Part shown: positions 1 to 11,863 of the stretch, piece by piece
Layout of the letters: each line of letters starts with the position of its first letter
Position numbering within the stretch: position 1 is the first letter of the stretch
Source of the DNA: Brienomyrus brachyistius
Taxonomy: Eukaryota; Chordata; Actinopteri; Osteoglossiformes; Mormyridae
Direction of reading: 5' to 3'
Assembly: GCF_023856365.1 (NCBI RefSeq)
Contig: NC_064537.1
Location: 10,417,072 to 10,481,071 of the forward strand
DNA: 64,000 bases
Program-made: the position numbers and the translations under genes
The notes under the pieces: generated by a model
What the model saw: only the letters and a program-made list of their open reading frames with translations
Database searches by the model: none
What the model was told of the DNA's origin: nothing

Positions 1-1251
1 GAAGCCAGCTTTTTCCCGCCAATATTTGGATAGGAACTAATTTAAGACATGTAGGGTAAGGGGGCAGGGAGGTTGGGTTAGTACAGAACGTTACGATGTG
101 TCATCCTGAACACTCCAAAAGACATGACGCTGTCCTGCTGTATAATTACTTAGGAATCATTCTAGCATATTTAGTAGAGGATGTATTTTTACCCCTTGTT
201 TAAAATCAGAGACACGCTGTTTAACATCACAGCTAAGGCGCTGGGAATCTATTTATGTGTGACGTGGGGAAGCGTCAGTGTGGTCCGTGACGCTAAGAGG
301 TATTTGGTTTGATTTTTATCTTTTTCCCTGATGCCATCGCCGTCCTGTAGCTTGTCAGGCTCTGTCAACTTCATGGATACAAAATAAACAATGTAACCAA
401 CTGAAAACTCATGTGATGTCAGCAATCTGACCCCGAAAGATCCAGAGGTTGCTGATTCTGTTGTCGGAAACTATTTTTAACGAGGATGTTAAACGCAATG
501 AAACGTCGTGCAAAATGGTGAGCGTCCCATTCCAGCAGCAGCGGCTCCAAGCAGTCTGTAGGAATATGATATTCGGATATTTCAGGCAGGGAGTCTGTCT
601 GTCAGCAAAGCACAAGAGCTGTCGGGCTGTGTGACGACAACGTGGGAGCATATGCAACTGCTACATAGCGCCCGAGCTTTCGCATGTCTGAAGAAATGAC
701 CAATCAGGTTCTTCTATTTAAAAAAAAAAAAAAGATCATTTCCAGCCTAAATGCTATAGCAGTAAAGACATAATTTCCTCTCCTCCACTTTCAGCCTTTG
801 TGATTAATCTCATGGTTTTAAACCTTTAAGCAGATCTGCAGAACGAAAGTGCAGGTGAGCCAGAGGTGACAGGCAGTCAGACATAAGGCCTAGAGAAGGT
901 CTTGGACCCACTGAACATCATCTCCTTTCATGTTCACAAGATTTATTCACTTGGAAACTCGCACGAGTGAATAGCCCGAGATCCCTTTGCACATTTAGGT
1001 TCTTAAATTACCTTCCTCGTAGACAGACGTTATTTTTTTAAACCGATTCCTTTAGCAGACTAATGTTCAAAGTCTTAATGTATTGGAACTTTAAACACAG
1101 CCTTTTTTACACATCAGTAACACCGTTGGGCAGAACTTTAAATCCCCTTGAGAAACACTATTGCAGTTTTGTATTTAGTGATATACAACATACATGTATC
1201 TAAGAACTGAGCAGAAATCATCGCCTTCAGTGGAAGTTGGGGTAGTGAAAA
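1..1251. other. no gene seen
   Basis: It is AT-rich non-coding sequence with a 15-bp A run at about 719-733. No ORF here resembles a known protein and no splice-bounded exon stands out. Confidence 0.6.
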
Positions 1252-1428
1252 GAGGGCAGAGTGGCACAGTGGGTAGCATTGTCTCTGGACAACTCCGGGA
1301 CACGCGGGCACTGTGTGGAGTGCGCATGGTCTGCCCGTGTTGGCATGGCATTTCCTTGGGATTCTCTGGTTCTTCTCCACGGGCCAAAAAACATGCTGAG
1401 GTGACTTGGGGTTGTCGCATTGCCCATC

Positions 1429-1467
<39 letters not shown>
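1252..1467 (+). mobile_element. old SINE copy with TG microsatellite
   Basis: It reads AGAGTGGCACAGTGGGTAGC, later AAAAAACATGCTGAGGTGAC and CATTGCCCATCGGTGTG, in the order of the younger SINE copies, then a (TG)n run at about 1430-1467. Confidence 0.6.
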
Positions 1468-1468
<1 letters not shown>

Positions 1469-1657
1469 GAGAAGATAATAACTATGGCAAAAAAGGAAGC
1501 TCAAGATCTTACTTTAGAAGTTACTTTGGAACATCTCTGCTGTGCACGCTGTGTCTCAGTGCTTAGGAGCTCTGCGAAGCCTCCTCCTGTGTCTCGGTCT
1601 CCTTTGTAATGATAAAGCTCAGTTCATGGACCTGAGCCTTTCTAGCCATTTGCTATT

Positions 1658-2255
1658 GATTATTTATCGGGCATTGACCGATTAGCTTCATTAAAACACA
1701 CCGATTGCAACCTCGCTTCCTGGTGGAATTAATAAGCAGTCAGAGCTGTTGGGTTTTGTGTTTCTGCACCCCCCACACTAAAGGGACCAGATTCTCTGTG
1801 AGTCATGGAGGACGAGCAAGCAGCACACTCAGTTCCCAGTCTGGTTCCTGGAACTGAAGTCCTTTCTTGAGCTGAGCGAGACTTTGAGAATGCTGATGGA
1901 GGGCTGTCAGGGGACACTCTGCGGCGTGTGCAACGCATGACTAAACGTGTCCACCTCGACACATCAAACATGGCAGAGAGCGCAGCTTCTGTCCACTGGA
2001 TTTACTAATGATTATTTACTGGGCATTGACAGATCAGCTTAATTAAAACTCGACATGCCTATTGCAACTTTGCTTCCTAGTCAACTTACTCAACAACCAA
2101 AGCTGGTCGGTTTTGTGTTTCTGTAACCAGCACTAAAGGGAACAAGGTCTCTGTGAGTCACCAAGTATGAGCAAGCAGGACTCTAAAGTCCCCCTTCGCA
2201 TCCTGGATTTGAAATCAATTGTTGGACTGAGCGAGACTCTCAGGATGCTCGTAGA
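1658..2255. repeat. diverged direct duplication of about 350 bp
   Basis: 1658-1900 and 2010-2255 share, in order, GATTATTTA(T/C)(C/T)GGGCATTGAC, TTGCAAC, GGTTTTGTGTTTCTG, CACTAAAGGGA, TCTCTGTGAGTCA, GAGCAAGCAG and CTGAGCGAGACT, at a spacing of 352-355 bp. No coding content is seen. Confidence 0.85.
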
Positions 2256-2373
2256 TAGAGGGATAACGGGCTTTGCGTGGCTTTCATTTGCCAGATCCCC
2301 CCAAGTCTGCTTCCCATTTTCCCAAGTTTATTCCTTCATTGTCATGCACGGCCACAGCCAAGCAGATCTGTTA

Positions 2374-2790
2374 GGCCTCACCAGAACCCGCAGACCCATC
2401 GGGCCCCACCAGGCCCCGCAGACCCACCGGGCCCCACCGGGCCCCACCAGGCCCCACAGACCCACCGGGCCCCACCAGGCCCCGCAAACCCATCAGGCCA
2501 CACCAGACCCCGCAGACCCATCAGGCCACACCAGACCCCGCAGACCCATCAGGCCACACCAGGCCCCGCAGACCCACCGGGCCCCACTAGACCCCGCAGA
2601 CCCATCGGGCCCCCCCAGGCCCCGCAGACCCATCAGGCCACACCAGGCCCCGCAGACCCATCAGGCCACACCAGACCCCGCAGACCCATCAGGCCACACC
2701 AGACCCCGCAGACCCACCGGGCCCCACTAGACCCCGCAGACCCATCAGGCCCCACTAGACCCTGCAGAGCCATCAGGCCCCACCAGACCA
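2374..2790. repeat. 28-bp minisatellite, about 15 units
   Basis: The unit is GGCCACACCAGACCCCGCAG ACCCATCA with C/T and A/G variants (CACCGG, CATCAG, GACCCC, GGCCCC). Because 28 is not a multiple of three, successive units are read in all three frames, and none of these has a stop on the plus strand, which makes long but false collagen-like ORFs. Confidence 0.95.
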
Positions 2791-2799
2791 AGGTTCCTG

Positions 2800-5700
2800 T
2801 GGATACACTAAGCAGAAAGCCACCCTCCCTTCACCCACTCTCCCTGCTCCTCCGCCATCTACCCCAAGATACGGAAACCTTACAAATTAGCCCAGATTAC
2901 AAGAATCATCATCTCAAACTACTCGTAACATAAGCAACACACATATCCATGATTGGTCTCATTTGAATTGTAACAGTACGACAAATACAGTGATCCCCGT
3001 CCCAAATCTGTATGTCATCATATTAAGAAAATACAGAAAGTAAGGCAAATTCCAAATTAATGGATGTCTTTGTAAATAAACTCTGTTTTGATTACTTCTT
3101 AGTTGTCTGGAGTTGCTAACTCCAGTGCATTCTGGGTAGCTGGACAACACTGGACTAAGAATATTCATTAAGAGAATGATGCACTACCCCAAATGACTCT
3201 AGGTGTTTGGACTATTGTTTGGCTCGGAGAAGTTGAGATCCCGATTGTTACATAAAAACTATTGTGAAGCCTCCGAGTTGAGTCTGTCAGGACCATTATC
3301 ATCTATTCTCTTCAATGACTGCGGCGAATACAGTCTGCTCTGTTCAGTCAGACAATCGCCGGACCTAACTGGCCGACTGAGCTGCCATTGTGTTCATTGT
3401 AGCGATCTCACAATCTCTGAACTGAGATCAGATATGGCAGATCCGTGGATTCACCCAATCGGCCCGGTGAATCCAGTGCAACTTCACCACCCGGAACAAA
3501 TGAAAGTCAGTCATAGTTAAGGAAAGCCCTATAGATCATAACAAAAATCTTCTAAACAATTCTCTAATTCACTTTGGAGTCGCATATAATTAGATCTTGT
3601 CTAAAAGGAGCAGTAGCTTTTCAGGTGCACTCAGAACGACCTACACACAGACAGAGCCTCCATCATCAATGGATTCCATCACTGGGCGAATCGGCGGGTC
3701 GCTACAGCATCTCCCTTCCAAACTGCGCTGTCTGGATCTCAGATGGAGTCAATCAATGCACTGCATCGTGCTACATTTCAAGAAAATTTATATCTGGAGT
3801 TCACTGCCATTTTACACCCCCCCCCCACAACCCATTTTAAAAGTCTGCAAAATAAGAGAAAAACACTGCAGACAGTGTAAAAAAGAACTGCAGGAATGAT
3901 GTCTGGATCCATTCTCACTTATTAGGAGTGAAGCAATGGCATTTTAATGAAGTTTATTGTGGTAGTTTAACAAACAAGGAGGGATAAAGGTAAGGCAGTA
4001 AACTCTGTAAGAGGAAGACTGGCCCCTGTTTAAAAGCCTCTGACGGCAGAGATCCCGTCCTTAATTCTGCTGACCACAGCCGTTACGAATCACCACTTTC
4101 ATTCATCATCATTTAACGCAAATATGTGTCGCATTAAATGGTTATATGTGAGACGCGCAAGGGATCTTCTGTGTAAAGAGAGGTAGCCTCATCGCAGCCT
4201 TTGCAGAGCAGCTGACAGGGAGACATATGCTGACTTAATAACAGCGACGAAGAGAGAACAGGTCTTCAGTCCCGGTCAAACGGCATGCGTGAAAGATGGC
4301 TGCTACATTGACACCTAAGTGGCCCCCATGTTGCTCACAGCAACCCGGGCGGTGAATCAGTATTGCAGGAATACATGCATCACGCCTGCCGTACAATAAC
4401 GGAGGAAAGAAAGCAGGTTGGTAACGGCTGCTCTTTACGTAAGACGAGCCTGCAGCTGTCTCCCATCTTCTGCCCGTCCTGTTTATAATGCTGCTTCTGC
4501 GCCTCCCCGTGACTCAGCAAACCATCATCACTGGCTCTCGCCCCCCCCCCCCCCCCCCCCCATGCAGACAGCTGTTGTGCTGGATATTAAATGTCCTTTG
4601 TCTTATTTTCAGGGCATCACACGTCGGCCTGAAAACGCATCGATCGCTTCAGCACTTGTTTACCCAATATTTATTTTAGTGACCTGTAAGTGGATTTCGT
4701 CCTGAGGACATTAGTGAAATCCACTTGAACGTTAATTGTTTGAGTGGTTCTGTCTCCTCCTCCTCCTCCTCCTCCTCCTCGCTCCCCACAGCTTCTCTCC
4801 ACATTCAAAAGGAGCCTGTAAACATGCTTATAAGGGTTGGATTCTGAGCTGGGATACAGACCTTTTTTTGTTGAATTTGCCCAGTGTGGCCATAGCACAC
4901 CAAACACACCAGGAGGATGGTATGTGAGCTAGGCGGCTGCGCTCCTGATCAGGAAGTCATGGGTTTGAATCCCAGGGTCGGCGGAATCATTCTGTTGTTG
5001 GTCCCCTGAGCGAGACCCTAACCCACCAAGTGCTGCTCAGACTGGCCTAACCCTGCTGTCGCCAAAAATGCATGTTACTACAGATAAAAGTGTCTGCTAA
5101 ACTAAAATGTGCCGATCGATTTTTCGCTTTATGAGATGGATAACGACAAAGGTCTTCTGGATCAGGAAATATTACCATGATCAGAACATGTGGGCTGAGG
5201 TATCGGACATCTGGACCAGAATGTTAGAAAATAACTGAAAGCTAGCTCCATGGTGCTACTTAATAACAAGCTCTGCGCATCACAGGTTTGTTGCATAATT
5301 CCTCCCCCCTGGCATGCTGCAGAGTCACTAACCCTCTGCTCCCTCCAACACTGGACCCCCCCCCCCCCCCCCCAAAAAAAAATGTCACTCTGCCCATTTT
5401 GAGACCCCTGATGAAAAACCCATCGCTATGTGACTGGCCATCTTGTCCCATGTGCCGTTTCGTGCTTCAGCTGCGTAGATCGTGAGTAATGAAGCGGAAA
5501 AAAACGGTTAGAATTTGGGAAAAGACTTTGGAATGGATGAGGAGAAAAGGAGCAGATTAGCAGAGAGAAATGTGTTTAAAATTCACAACAGAAGCAGATC
5601 GTTTCTCCAAGGGACCTGCTCTGCATCCTCCCAATTCCAGACATATTCTAGCTCTACACTCACCCACGACCGCAACTGACTGCCGAACCGGAAATAAAGA

Positions 5701-8425
5701 ATCAAAGTTTCAGATATCAATTAATCCTGTGCAGAGGCAGAAAGCCTGGTACATTAGTGAAAACCTCTAATAGCATTACACTGGCATCCTCATCGGCAGC
5801 TTGGCGCAGCCCTGATGGGTAATTACTGCTTTGCCGGGCATAGTGCTTGTGATCTGCAAGACGTAAGCATGTACAAGGACGGTCGCAGTCTCAGGTCACA
5901 TGCCCCACGCCAGAACCCCACATGCCAGTGGGTCCGATGCAGTGCTGTGTCGGGTCAGCATATTTCAGAGCGCCATCGGATGTCAGAGCCGTAACTTGAG
6001 ACGACAAGGATACCGTCGCAGCTGAAGATACGACCACCAGCCTGGCATCACGTCAACAATCTGACCTACAAGCAAAATACCATCAAGACCCTCTGATACT
6101 TGATGACCGAGAGACGTGATGCAAGACTCCATGTCAACCAATGCAGGGATTAGAAAAAGGCAAACCCGGACTTGCATGTGCACGGATCCGAGGTTTGGAG
6201 AGCTGTGACCGCAAAGCCGGAGATGTGTGGGAAAGTTCCGGATGCCGCAAAGTCTGGGAGCTTCTAAATATTCTAATATGAATTAAAGATTGTGGTCAAA
6301 AATTGCTGGCTATTGCCGCCATGAAAAACAAGAAAACCGACTAATCACAGAAGATTATCTCATCCCTACTCCTCCCCCCCTTCAAAAGCCGCACTCCATC
6401 TGCACTCTCGACTCTCGACCCATCTCGGTTACCCGTCACTTTTCATTTCTGAACTTTTTTACCCATCGACCAAAAGCCAAAAGTATGACCACTTTATGGA
6501 AAATGGAGAAAGGCCTAATGAAATGATGGATTAAAGTGTCGGATTCGCAGTACTGGTTCATTAAAGTGTGTGTGTGATTGGCGGGGGGGGGGGGGGGGGG
6601 GGGGGGCTTGTGGCTGTAGACAGGTGGAGTCTGATGCCTGGTGTCGAGATGCAGGAAGAGAGAGGCAGAATGGGAAATAGCTCCTCTCATGCAACCTTAT
6701 AAACCCAAAACGACGGCCGTAACATTTTGTGGACAAAGAACGAACGACAGGGACCAGTGCAGAGACTCCAAAAGGCAGAAAGACACCACTGTCTCACAGC
6801 TTTCCCACAGCATTTCCTTCCTGGACATACAATTATGTAACCACAGCGAATGGAATCATCACTGCCCCCCCCCCTGCCCCGAAAGCAGCACATCTCCAGT
6901 CCTCACAGCTAGGCAGCATTCTCCAAATCGTTAGAAGCTTCTCCCACCCAATATCTTCCGATCTACTTGGCCACTGTGCTGATGGAGTTTGTCATTTTGT
7001 AAACATCCTCTCCAGTGAGAGTAAACTCTCTCAACCGAGCTGCATGCTGTGACTTCAAATAACCTAAAGGCCTTTATGAAAAATCAATGACAAACCAAGA
7101 TGACAAGACAGTTACACTTGACCGTTTAAACACTCTCAGGCTGACACTTATGCTAAATTGCGATCCGTTTCAGATCTTTGGACATGGAACTGGACGATCA
7201 CCGCACTATTTCTTGTCAAGGGAGAGGAGGGGTGCCATATCCTTACTTATGGGCTTTTAACACGAACCCGCATGCCTTAGCCTATACATCATAACATCGT
7301 AATCTGCCAACGAGGACTGTTGACATAGGTCCCATCCGAGGTATGTGCCAAAATAACATAGCACAGTACTGGAAGGCACACACACAAACAAACACACACC
7401 CACACTGATCCAAAGATCTTAAAGTCTATATAAGGAGCCCAAATATATACCGTCCTGATAATAACATACTTGCAATTGTTCTGGTCTCGCCCCAAAAGGA
7501 CTGTATACAGACTTTTCCTTTTTTTGGTAACAAACCAAAATGTTTGCCAGGTTTGTAAATGAAGAGGCACAAAGTGAAGAAAGGGAATTATTTATAGCGA
7601 GGGGCTTATGTTGGCGCTGCCAGGAGTGAATGCCGATTTTGTGAGCAGACCAAAGTTTATGAGTGCTAGGGAAAACAAGCAGATGGACGCGGAAATCTCG
7701 ACTGTTGTGGAGGTGTCCAAGCATTTAGCCGCCTAATCACCGTCTCGGCTCTGTGGGGTGACGTTAACCAGATTCACACGAACGGGACGAGAAATGGGTT
7801 AGTTCCATTACAAAGTCCTATAAGCTTGGTTTGCGATGCTGGAAGCCTCAGTGACATCATGTGAGACTCTCCAGTCCCTCTGTCTTGCTAAACTCTTGAC
7901 ATATCACAATCATAGACTTATGTGTGAAAGTCTATCCATCACATGCTAAATATCGCATGTCCAAAATATAATGTACTGCCGGGCAAACCAAGGCATTGCA
8001 AGAGCAGCGAAGGACGAGGAGACCTGCTTGCCAGGACAGAACATGTCCTTTATTATGGTCCTTGACAGGACTGTAACAGGCACGGTAGGTAATAGGGACA
8101 CGCGGAGGTCAGATGCCAAACTGTAAGGGAGACCCACGGTGGGACACTTATGCAAAGTCACAGACATGTGAGGACCAGAGGGGGTTCATGTAAGACAGGG
8201 GCAACATACACACCACAACTGGGAAATACAACTGGGAACAACAGCGACGTAATCAGGGCTATTTACAGGACACAGACAGGGGCTATTTACAATTGCCCAT
8301 GAGCATGCTGGGATATGCTGACCCCCGCCAGCGTAACACCTCCAAATCACACATGTACTTGAGTAAGTTCCTTCGTTATCACCCCCCCAGTTGGAAGTTT
8401 TTACCCCTGCTCACCCTCATAAATG
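2800..8425. other. no gene seen; poly-C/G tracts and simple repeats
   Basis: The short ORFs look like chance. Notable are pure runs of C or G (21 C at 4541-4561, 18 C at 5356-5373, 24 G at 6583-6606), a CTC triplet run at 4753-4780, and a stretch at about 7950-8340 that could be an old retroelement piece but has no recognisable protein. Confidence 0.55.
4924..5095 (+). mobile_element. tRNA-like SINE fragment, second family
   Basis: It contains a B-box-like GGGTTTGAATCCCAG, CCCCTGAGCGAGACCCTAAC, and the tail AGATAAAAGTGTCTGCTAAA, which is a widespread fish repeat pattern. A related, shorter piece lies at 26290-26420 (GGTTCAAATCCCATG, CCCCTGAGCGAGGCCCTTAG). Confidence 0.6.
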
Positions 8426-8559
8426 TACACTACATTGGCAAAAGTATTGGGACTCCCCTTCAAATCATAGATTTCAGGTGTTCCAATCACTTCCATAGCT
8501 GCAGGTATATAAAATCAAGCACCTAGGCATGCAGACTGCTTCTACAAACATTTACGAAA

Positions 8560-9842
8560 GAATGGGTCTCTCTCAGGAGCTCAGTGAATTCACCGTGGTA
8601 CCGTGACAGGATGCCACCTGTGCAATAAGTCCATTCATGAAATTTCTTTGCTGCTAAATATTCCACAGTCAACTGTTAGTGGTTTTATAACAAAGTGGAA
8701 GCAATTGGTAACAACAGCAGCTCAGCCACGAAGTGGTGTGTCACGTAAAATCCATGCCTTACATCACTGAGTGCTATGCAAAGTGTCGGATGCAGTGGTG
8801 TAAAGCACACTGCCACTGGACTCTAGAGCAGTGGAGACGTGTTCTCTGGAGTGACGAATCACGCTTCTCTGTCTGGAAATTCAATGGACGAGTCTGGGTT
8901 TGGCGGTAGCCAGGAGAACGGTACTTGCCTGACTGCATTGTGGCAAGTGTAAAGTTTGGTGGAGGGGGGGTTATGGTGTGGGGTTGTTTTTCTTAATGCC
9001 GCAGCATTCAAAGCCATTTTGGACAATTTCATGCTCTCGACGTCCCTTCCTGTTCCAACATGACTGCGCACCAGTGCGCAAAGCAAGGTCCATAAGGACA
9101 TGGATGTCTGGTGTGGAAGAACTTGGCTGGCCTGCACAGAGCCCTGACCTCAACCCGATAGAACACCTTTGGGATGAATTAGAGCCGATACTGCATGCCA
9201 GGCCTTCTCATCTTTTTTTTTATTATTATTTTTTTATTTTAATATATATATAAAAAAATATATATATTATACAATATATATATATCTATATAGAGGGGGT
9301 GGCATGGTGGTGCAGTTGTTAGCACTGTTGCCTCACACCTCTGGGACCCGGGTTCGAGTCTCCGCCTGGGTCGCATGTGTGCGGAGTTTGCATGTTCTCC
9401 CCATGTCGTCATGGGGTTTCCTCCGGGTACTCCGGTTTCCCCCCACAGTCCAAAAACATGCTGAGGCTAATTAGACTTGCTAAATTGCCCGTAGGTGTGA
9501 ATGGTGTGTGAGTGTCCCCTGCGATGGGCTGGCTCCCCATCCTGGGTTGTTCCCTGCCCTCGTGCCCATTGCTTCCGGGATAGGCTCCGGACCCCCGGTG
9601 ACCCAGTAGGATAAGCGGTTTGGAAAATGGATGGATGGATGAATGGATATATATATATATATATATAATTTTATGTTATTTTTTTTACTTTTTTTCTCAT
9701 CTAACATCAGTGCCTGACCTCACCAGTGCTCTCCTGAAAGAATGGTCAATAATTCCCATGAACACACTCCTAAACCTTGTGGACAGCCTTCCCAGAAGAG
9801 TTGAAGCTGTTAAAGCTGCAAAAGGTGGGCCAGCTCCATATT
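8560..9842 (+). pseudogene. Tc1-like transposase pseudogene
   Basis: A DDE-type transposase remnant. WSDESRFSVW, GGGGVMVWGCF and the SPDLNPIEHLWDELE box near the last acidic residue of DD34E are visible. In-frame stops, frame changes and a nested SINE at about 9295-9648 break it. The final fragment ends RVEAVKAAKGGPAPY then TAA. Confidence 0.85.
9295..9648 (+). mobile_element. tRNA-headed SINE copy (nested in Tc1)
   Basis: It starts GTGCAGTTGTTAGCACTGTT (A-box region), has the Pol III B-box-like GGTTCGAGTCTCC, a body with CCCCCCACAGTCCAAAAACA and TCCCTGCCCTCGTGCCC, and the tail AAAATGGATGGATGGATG. AT-rich simple repeats flank it. Confidence 0.9.
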
Positions 9843-9963
9843 AAAGCCTATGTATTAAGAATGGGAGGTCATTAAAGTTCATGTGTGTGTAAAGGCAGGT
9901 GTCCCAATACTTTTGGCAATATAGTGTAACTATGCTCTGAAGGTCCTCATCGAATGCATGTAA

Positions 9964-10226
9964 GGCTACGTCCACATTACAAGCCTCATTGTCCAGTTCC
10001 AATTTTTTGCTCAGATCGGATTTGCCTATCTTGACAGTTCACATTCATAATTACAAGTGATCTATATTTAACTGTAATGTGAACGCATCTGTCCTCCAGA
10101 ATTGCAACCTGACTCATGTTGTATGGCCACGAATCAGATACAAAACCTTGAAAAAGGCATATCTGAGTCACACTTAGGCAAAAAATTGGATTTGAATAAC
10201 TTTAACTTGGTCGCGTGAACGCAGCC
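9964..10226. mobile_element. PIF/Harbinger-like MITE
   Basis: The left end GGCTACGTCCACATTAC is an imperfect inverse of the right end ...GTCGCGTGAACGCAGCC. TAA flanks both ends (9961-9963 and 10227-10229), which fits the 3-bp TWA duplication of PIF/Harbinger elements. There is no ORF. It lies 35 bp from the Tc1-like element. Confidence 0.55.
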
Positions 10227-10373
10227 TAATTTGCTCATTATTATATAATAGCTGAAATTTCATAATCTTAAAATCTCATGCACGCACAATCAAGTGAAAT
10301 GAGTACTGCACCAGAGACTAAACGGCTGTGGAGTTCAGCCAGAGGTTACCCGAGCAAATCATCTCACCTGAAA

Positions 10374-10672
10374 CTGGTGCAGTGGTTAGCACTGTTGCCT
10401 CACACCTCTGAGACCCGGGTTCGAGTCTCCACCTGGGTTTCCTCCGGATACTCCGGTTTCCCCCCACAGTCCAAAAACATGCTGAGGCTAATTGGAGCTG
10501 CTAAATTGCCTGTAGGTGTGCATGTGTGAGTGACTGGTGTGTGAGTGTGCCCTGCGATGGGCTGGCCCCCCATCCTGGGTTGTTCCCTGCCCTCGTGCCC
10601 ATTGCTTCCGGGACAGGCTCCGGACGACCCAGTAGGATAAGCGGTTTGGAAAATGGATGGAAGGATGGATGA
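10374..10672 (+). mobile_element. tRNA-headed SINE copy, internally deleted
   Basis: It matches the copy at 9295-9648 but lacks about 60 bases after CACCTGGGT (the segment with the CATGTTCTCCCC word). It ends AAAATGGATGGAAGGATGG. Confidence 0.88.
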
Positions 10673-11529
10673 AACTGAGACACAGGCCGCCTGGGTAGCC
10701 AATCAGCAGCAAACGGAGCACAATTATAGCCAAAATCAGCATGAAAACTGCTTGCGTTTTAAGTCGTTGCAGGTGAAGCTCCCTCAACGTGATTCCAGTT
10801 GACAGATTCCTAGGGACGGTGCCCCAAAGGCCGCCCAGCTCCGGCTTACATCATCGAGCCACTGACCGGCGTCAGTCCCCAGGACATCCACGCCCAGGCT
10901 GGCCGACGTGACTGATCTTTTGGTTGCCGCCGGAAGACAGAACGTCCGAGTGACGAGGGGAGAGAGGATCGATCCGCGACGTGGCATTAGCAGGCTGTAA
11001 TGCCCCAGTTTCCGCCCGCTGGTCCTCTGGGACTCCTATTAAGCCTTTTTATGTCTCAGAGACTGGAAGTTCCCAGAGGCGCAAGCCGCGCCGAATCCTG
11101 ACACCCGTCTCCCAGCAACAGGCTTCCTCATTCCTCTTTTTCCATCCTCGCATCACACTAAATGATCTTTCAAATGTATATATTGGTAGCTGAGCGTGTA
11201 GCACACTATCCTGATAGCACAAAGGTTGGGGTTCATGCCCCAGAGAGCCCACGGAACCCCTCCCTGTACTGTAAGTCGCTTTGAATGGGTTAGCTTTCTA
11301 TTGTGGACAGAACTTTACCAAAACCAATGCGGTCTTTCTGTGATGCGAAAATACTTTCATGTATGCTGGATTTAATTATGCAAGTGAGGCACAAATAAAC
11401 ATTTTTTCCTCTATGAATTTTCAGCTATAATTATGACCTGTGAAACCACTTGCACTATGTCCCTTTTAAGTACTGTTTCAACTCCTTATTCCTCATATAT
11501 GCTGAATTTTAAATTACATGGGCATGATG

Positions 11530-11863
11530 GCGGGTGGTGCAGTGGTTAGCACTGTTCCCTCACACCTCTGGGACCCGGGTTCGAGTCTCCGCCTGGGTCA
11601 CATGTGTGTGGAGGTGAAGCTCCCTCAACGTGATTTCAGTTGACAGATTCCTAGGGACAGATTCCTCCCCATGTCGTCGTGGGGTTTCCTCCAAGTACTC
11701 CGGTTTCCCCCCACAGTCCAAAAACATGCTCAGGCTAACTGGAGTTACTAAATTGCCCATAGGTGTGCATGTGTGAGTGAATGGTGTGTGAGTGTGCCCT
11801 GCGATGGGCCCATTGCTTCCAGGATAGGCTCCGGACCCCCGGCGACCCAGTAGGAAAAAGCGG
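11530..11863 (+). mobile_element. tRNA-headed SINE copy with a foreign 50-base patch
   Basis: It starts GTGCAGTGGTTAGCACTG. After GTGTGTGGAG about 55 bases of unrelated sequence (GTGAAGCTCCCTCAACGTGA...) replace the normal TTTGCATGTTCT, then the SINE resumes at CCCCATGTCGTCGTGGGG. It ends CCCAGTAGGAAAAAGCGG without the GGAT tail. Confidence 0.88.

Larger units (their letters stand above)
8426..9928 (+). mobile_element. inactive Tc1-like DNA transposon with a nested insertion
   Basis: The ends are inverted repeats: TACACTACATTGGCAAAAGT on the left and the inverse of TACACTATATTGCCAAAAGT on the right (two mismatches over 28 bases), with TA at both ends. Broken transposase reading frames are on the plus strand: QWRRVLWSDESRFSVW, LPDCIVASVKFGGGGVMVWG, SPDLNPIEHLWDELE, and after the insertion LLKEWSIIPMNTLLNLVDSL. 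Several stops and frameshifts make it dead. A SINE and AT-rich sequence (about 9210-9690) split the transposase end. Confidence 0.9.

Noticed and set aside
2167..2933. Two long overlapping plus-strand ORFs rich in Pro, His and Arg
   Set aside because: They are produced by the 28-bp minisatellite being open in all frames. There is no start context, splice site or known domain.
5983..6183. Minus-strand ORF with VGQIVDVMPGWWSY
   Set aside because: It looked briefly like a retroelement or nuclease fragment, but no flanking frame or motif supports it.
8978..9253. Plus-strand ORF of 91 aa with SPDLNPIEHLWDELE
   Set aside because: It is not a host gene. It is the broken Tc1-like transposase, annotated as a pseudogene.
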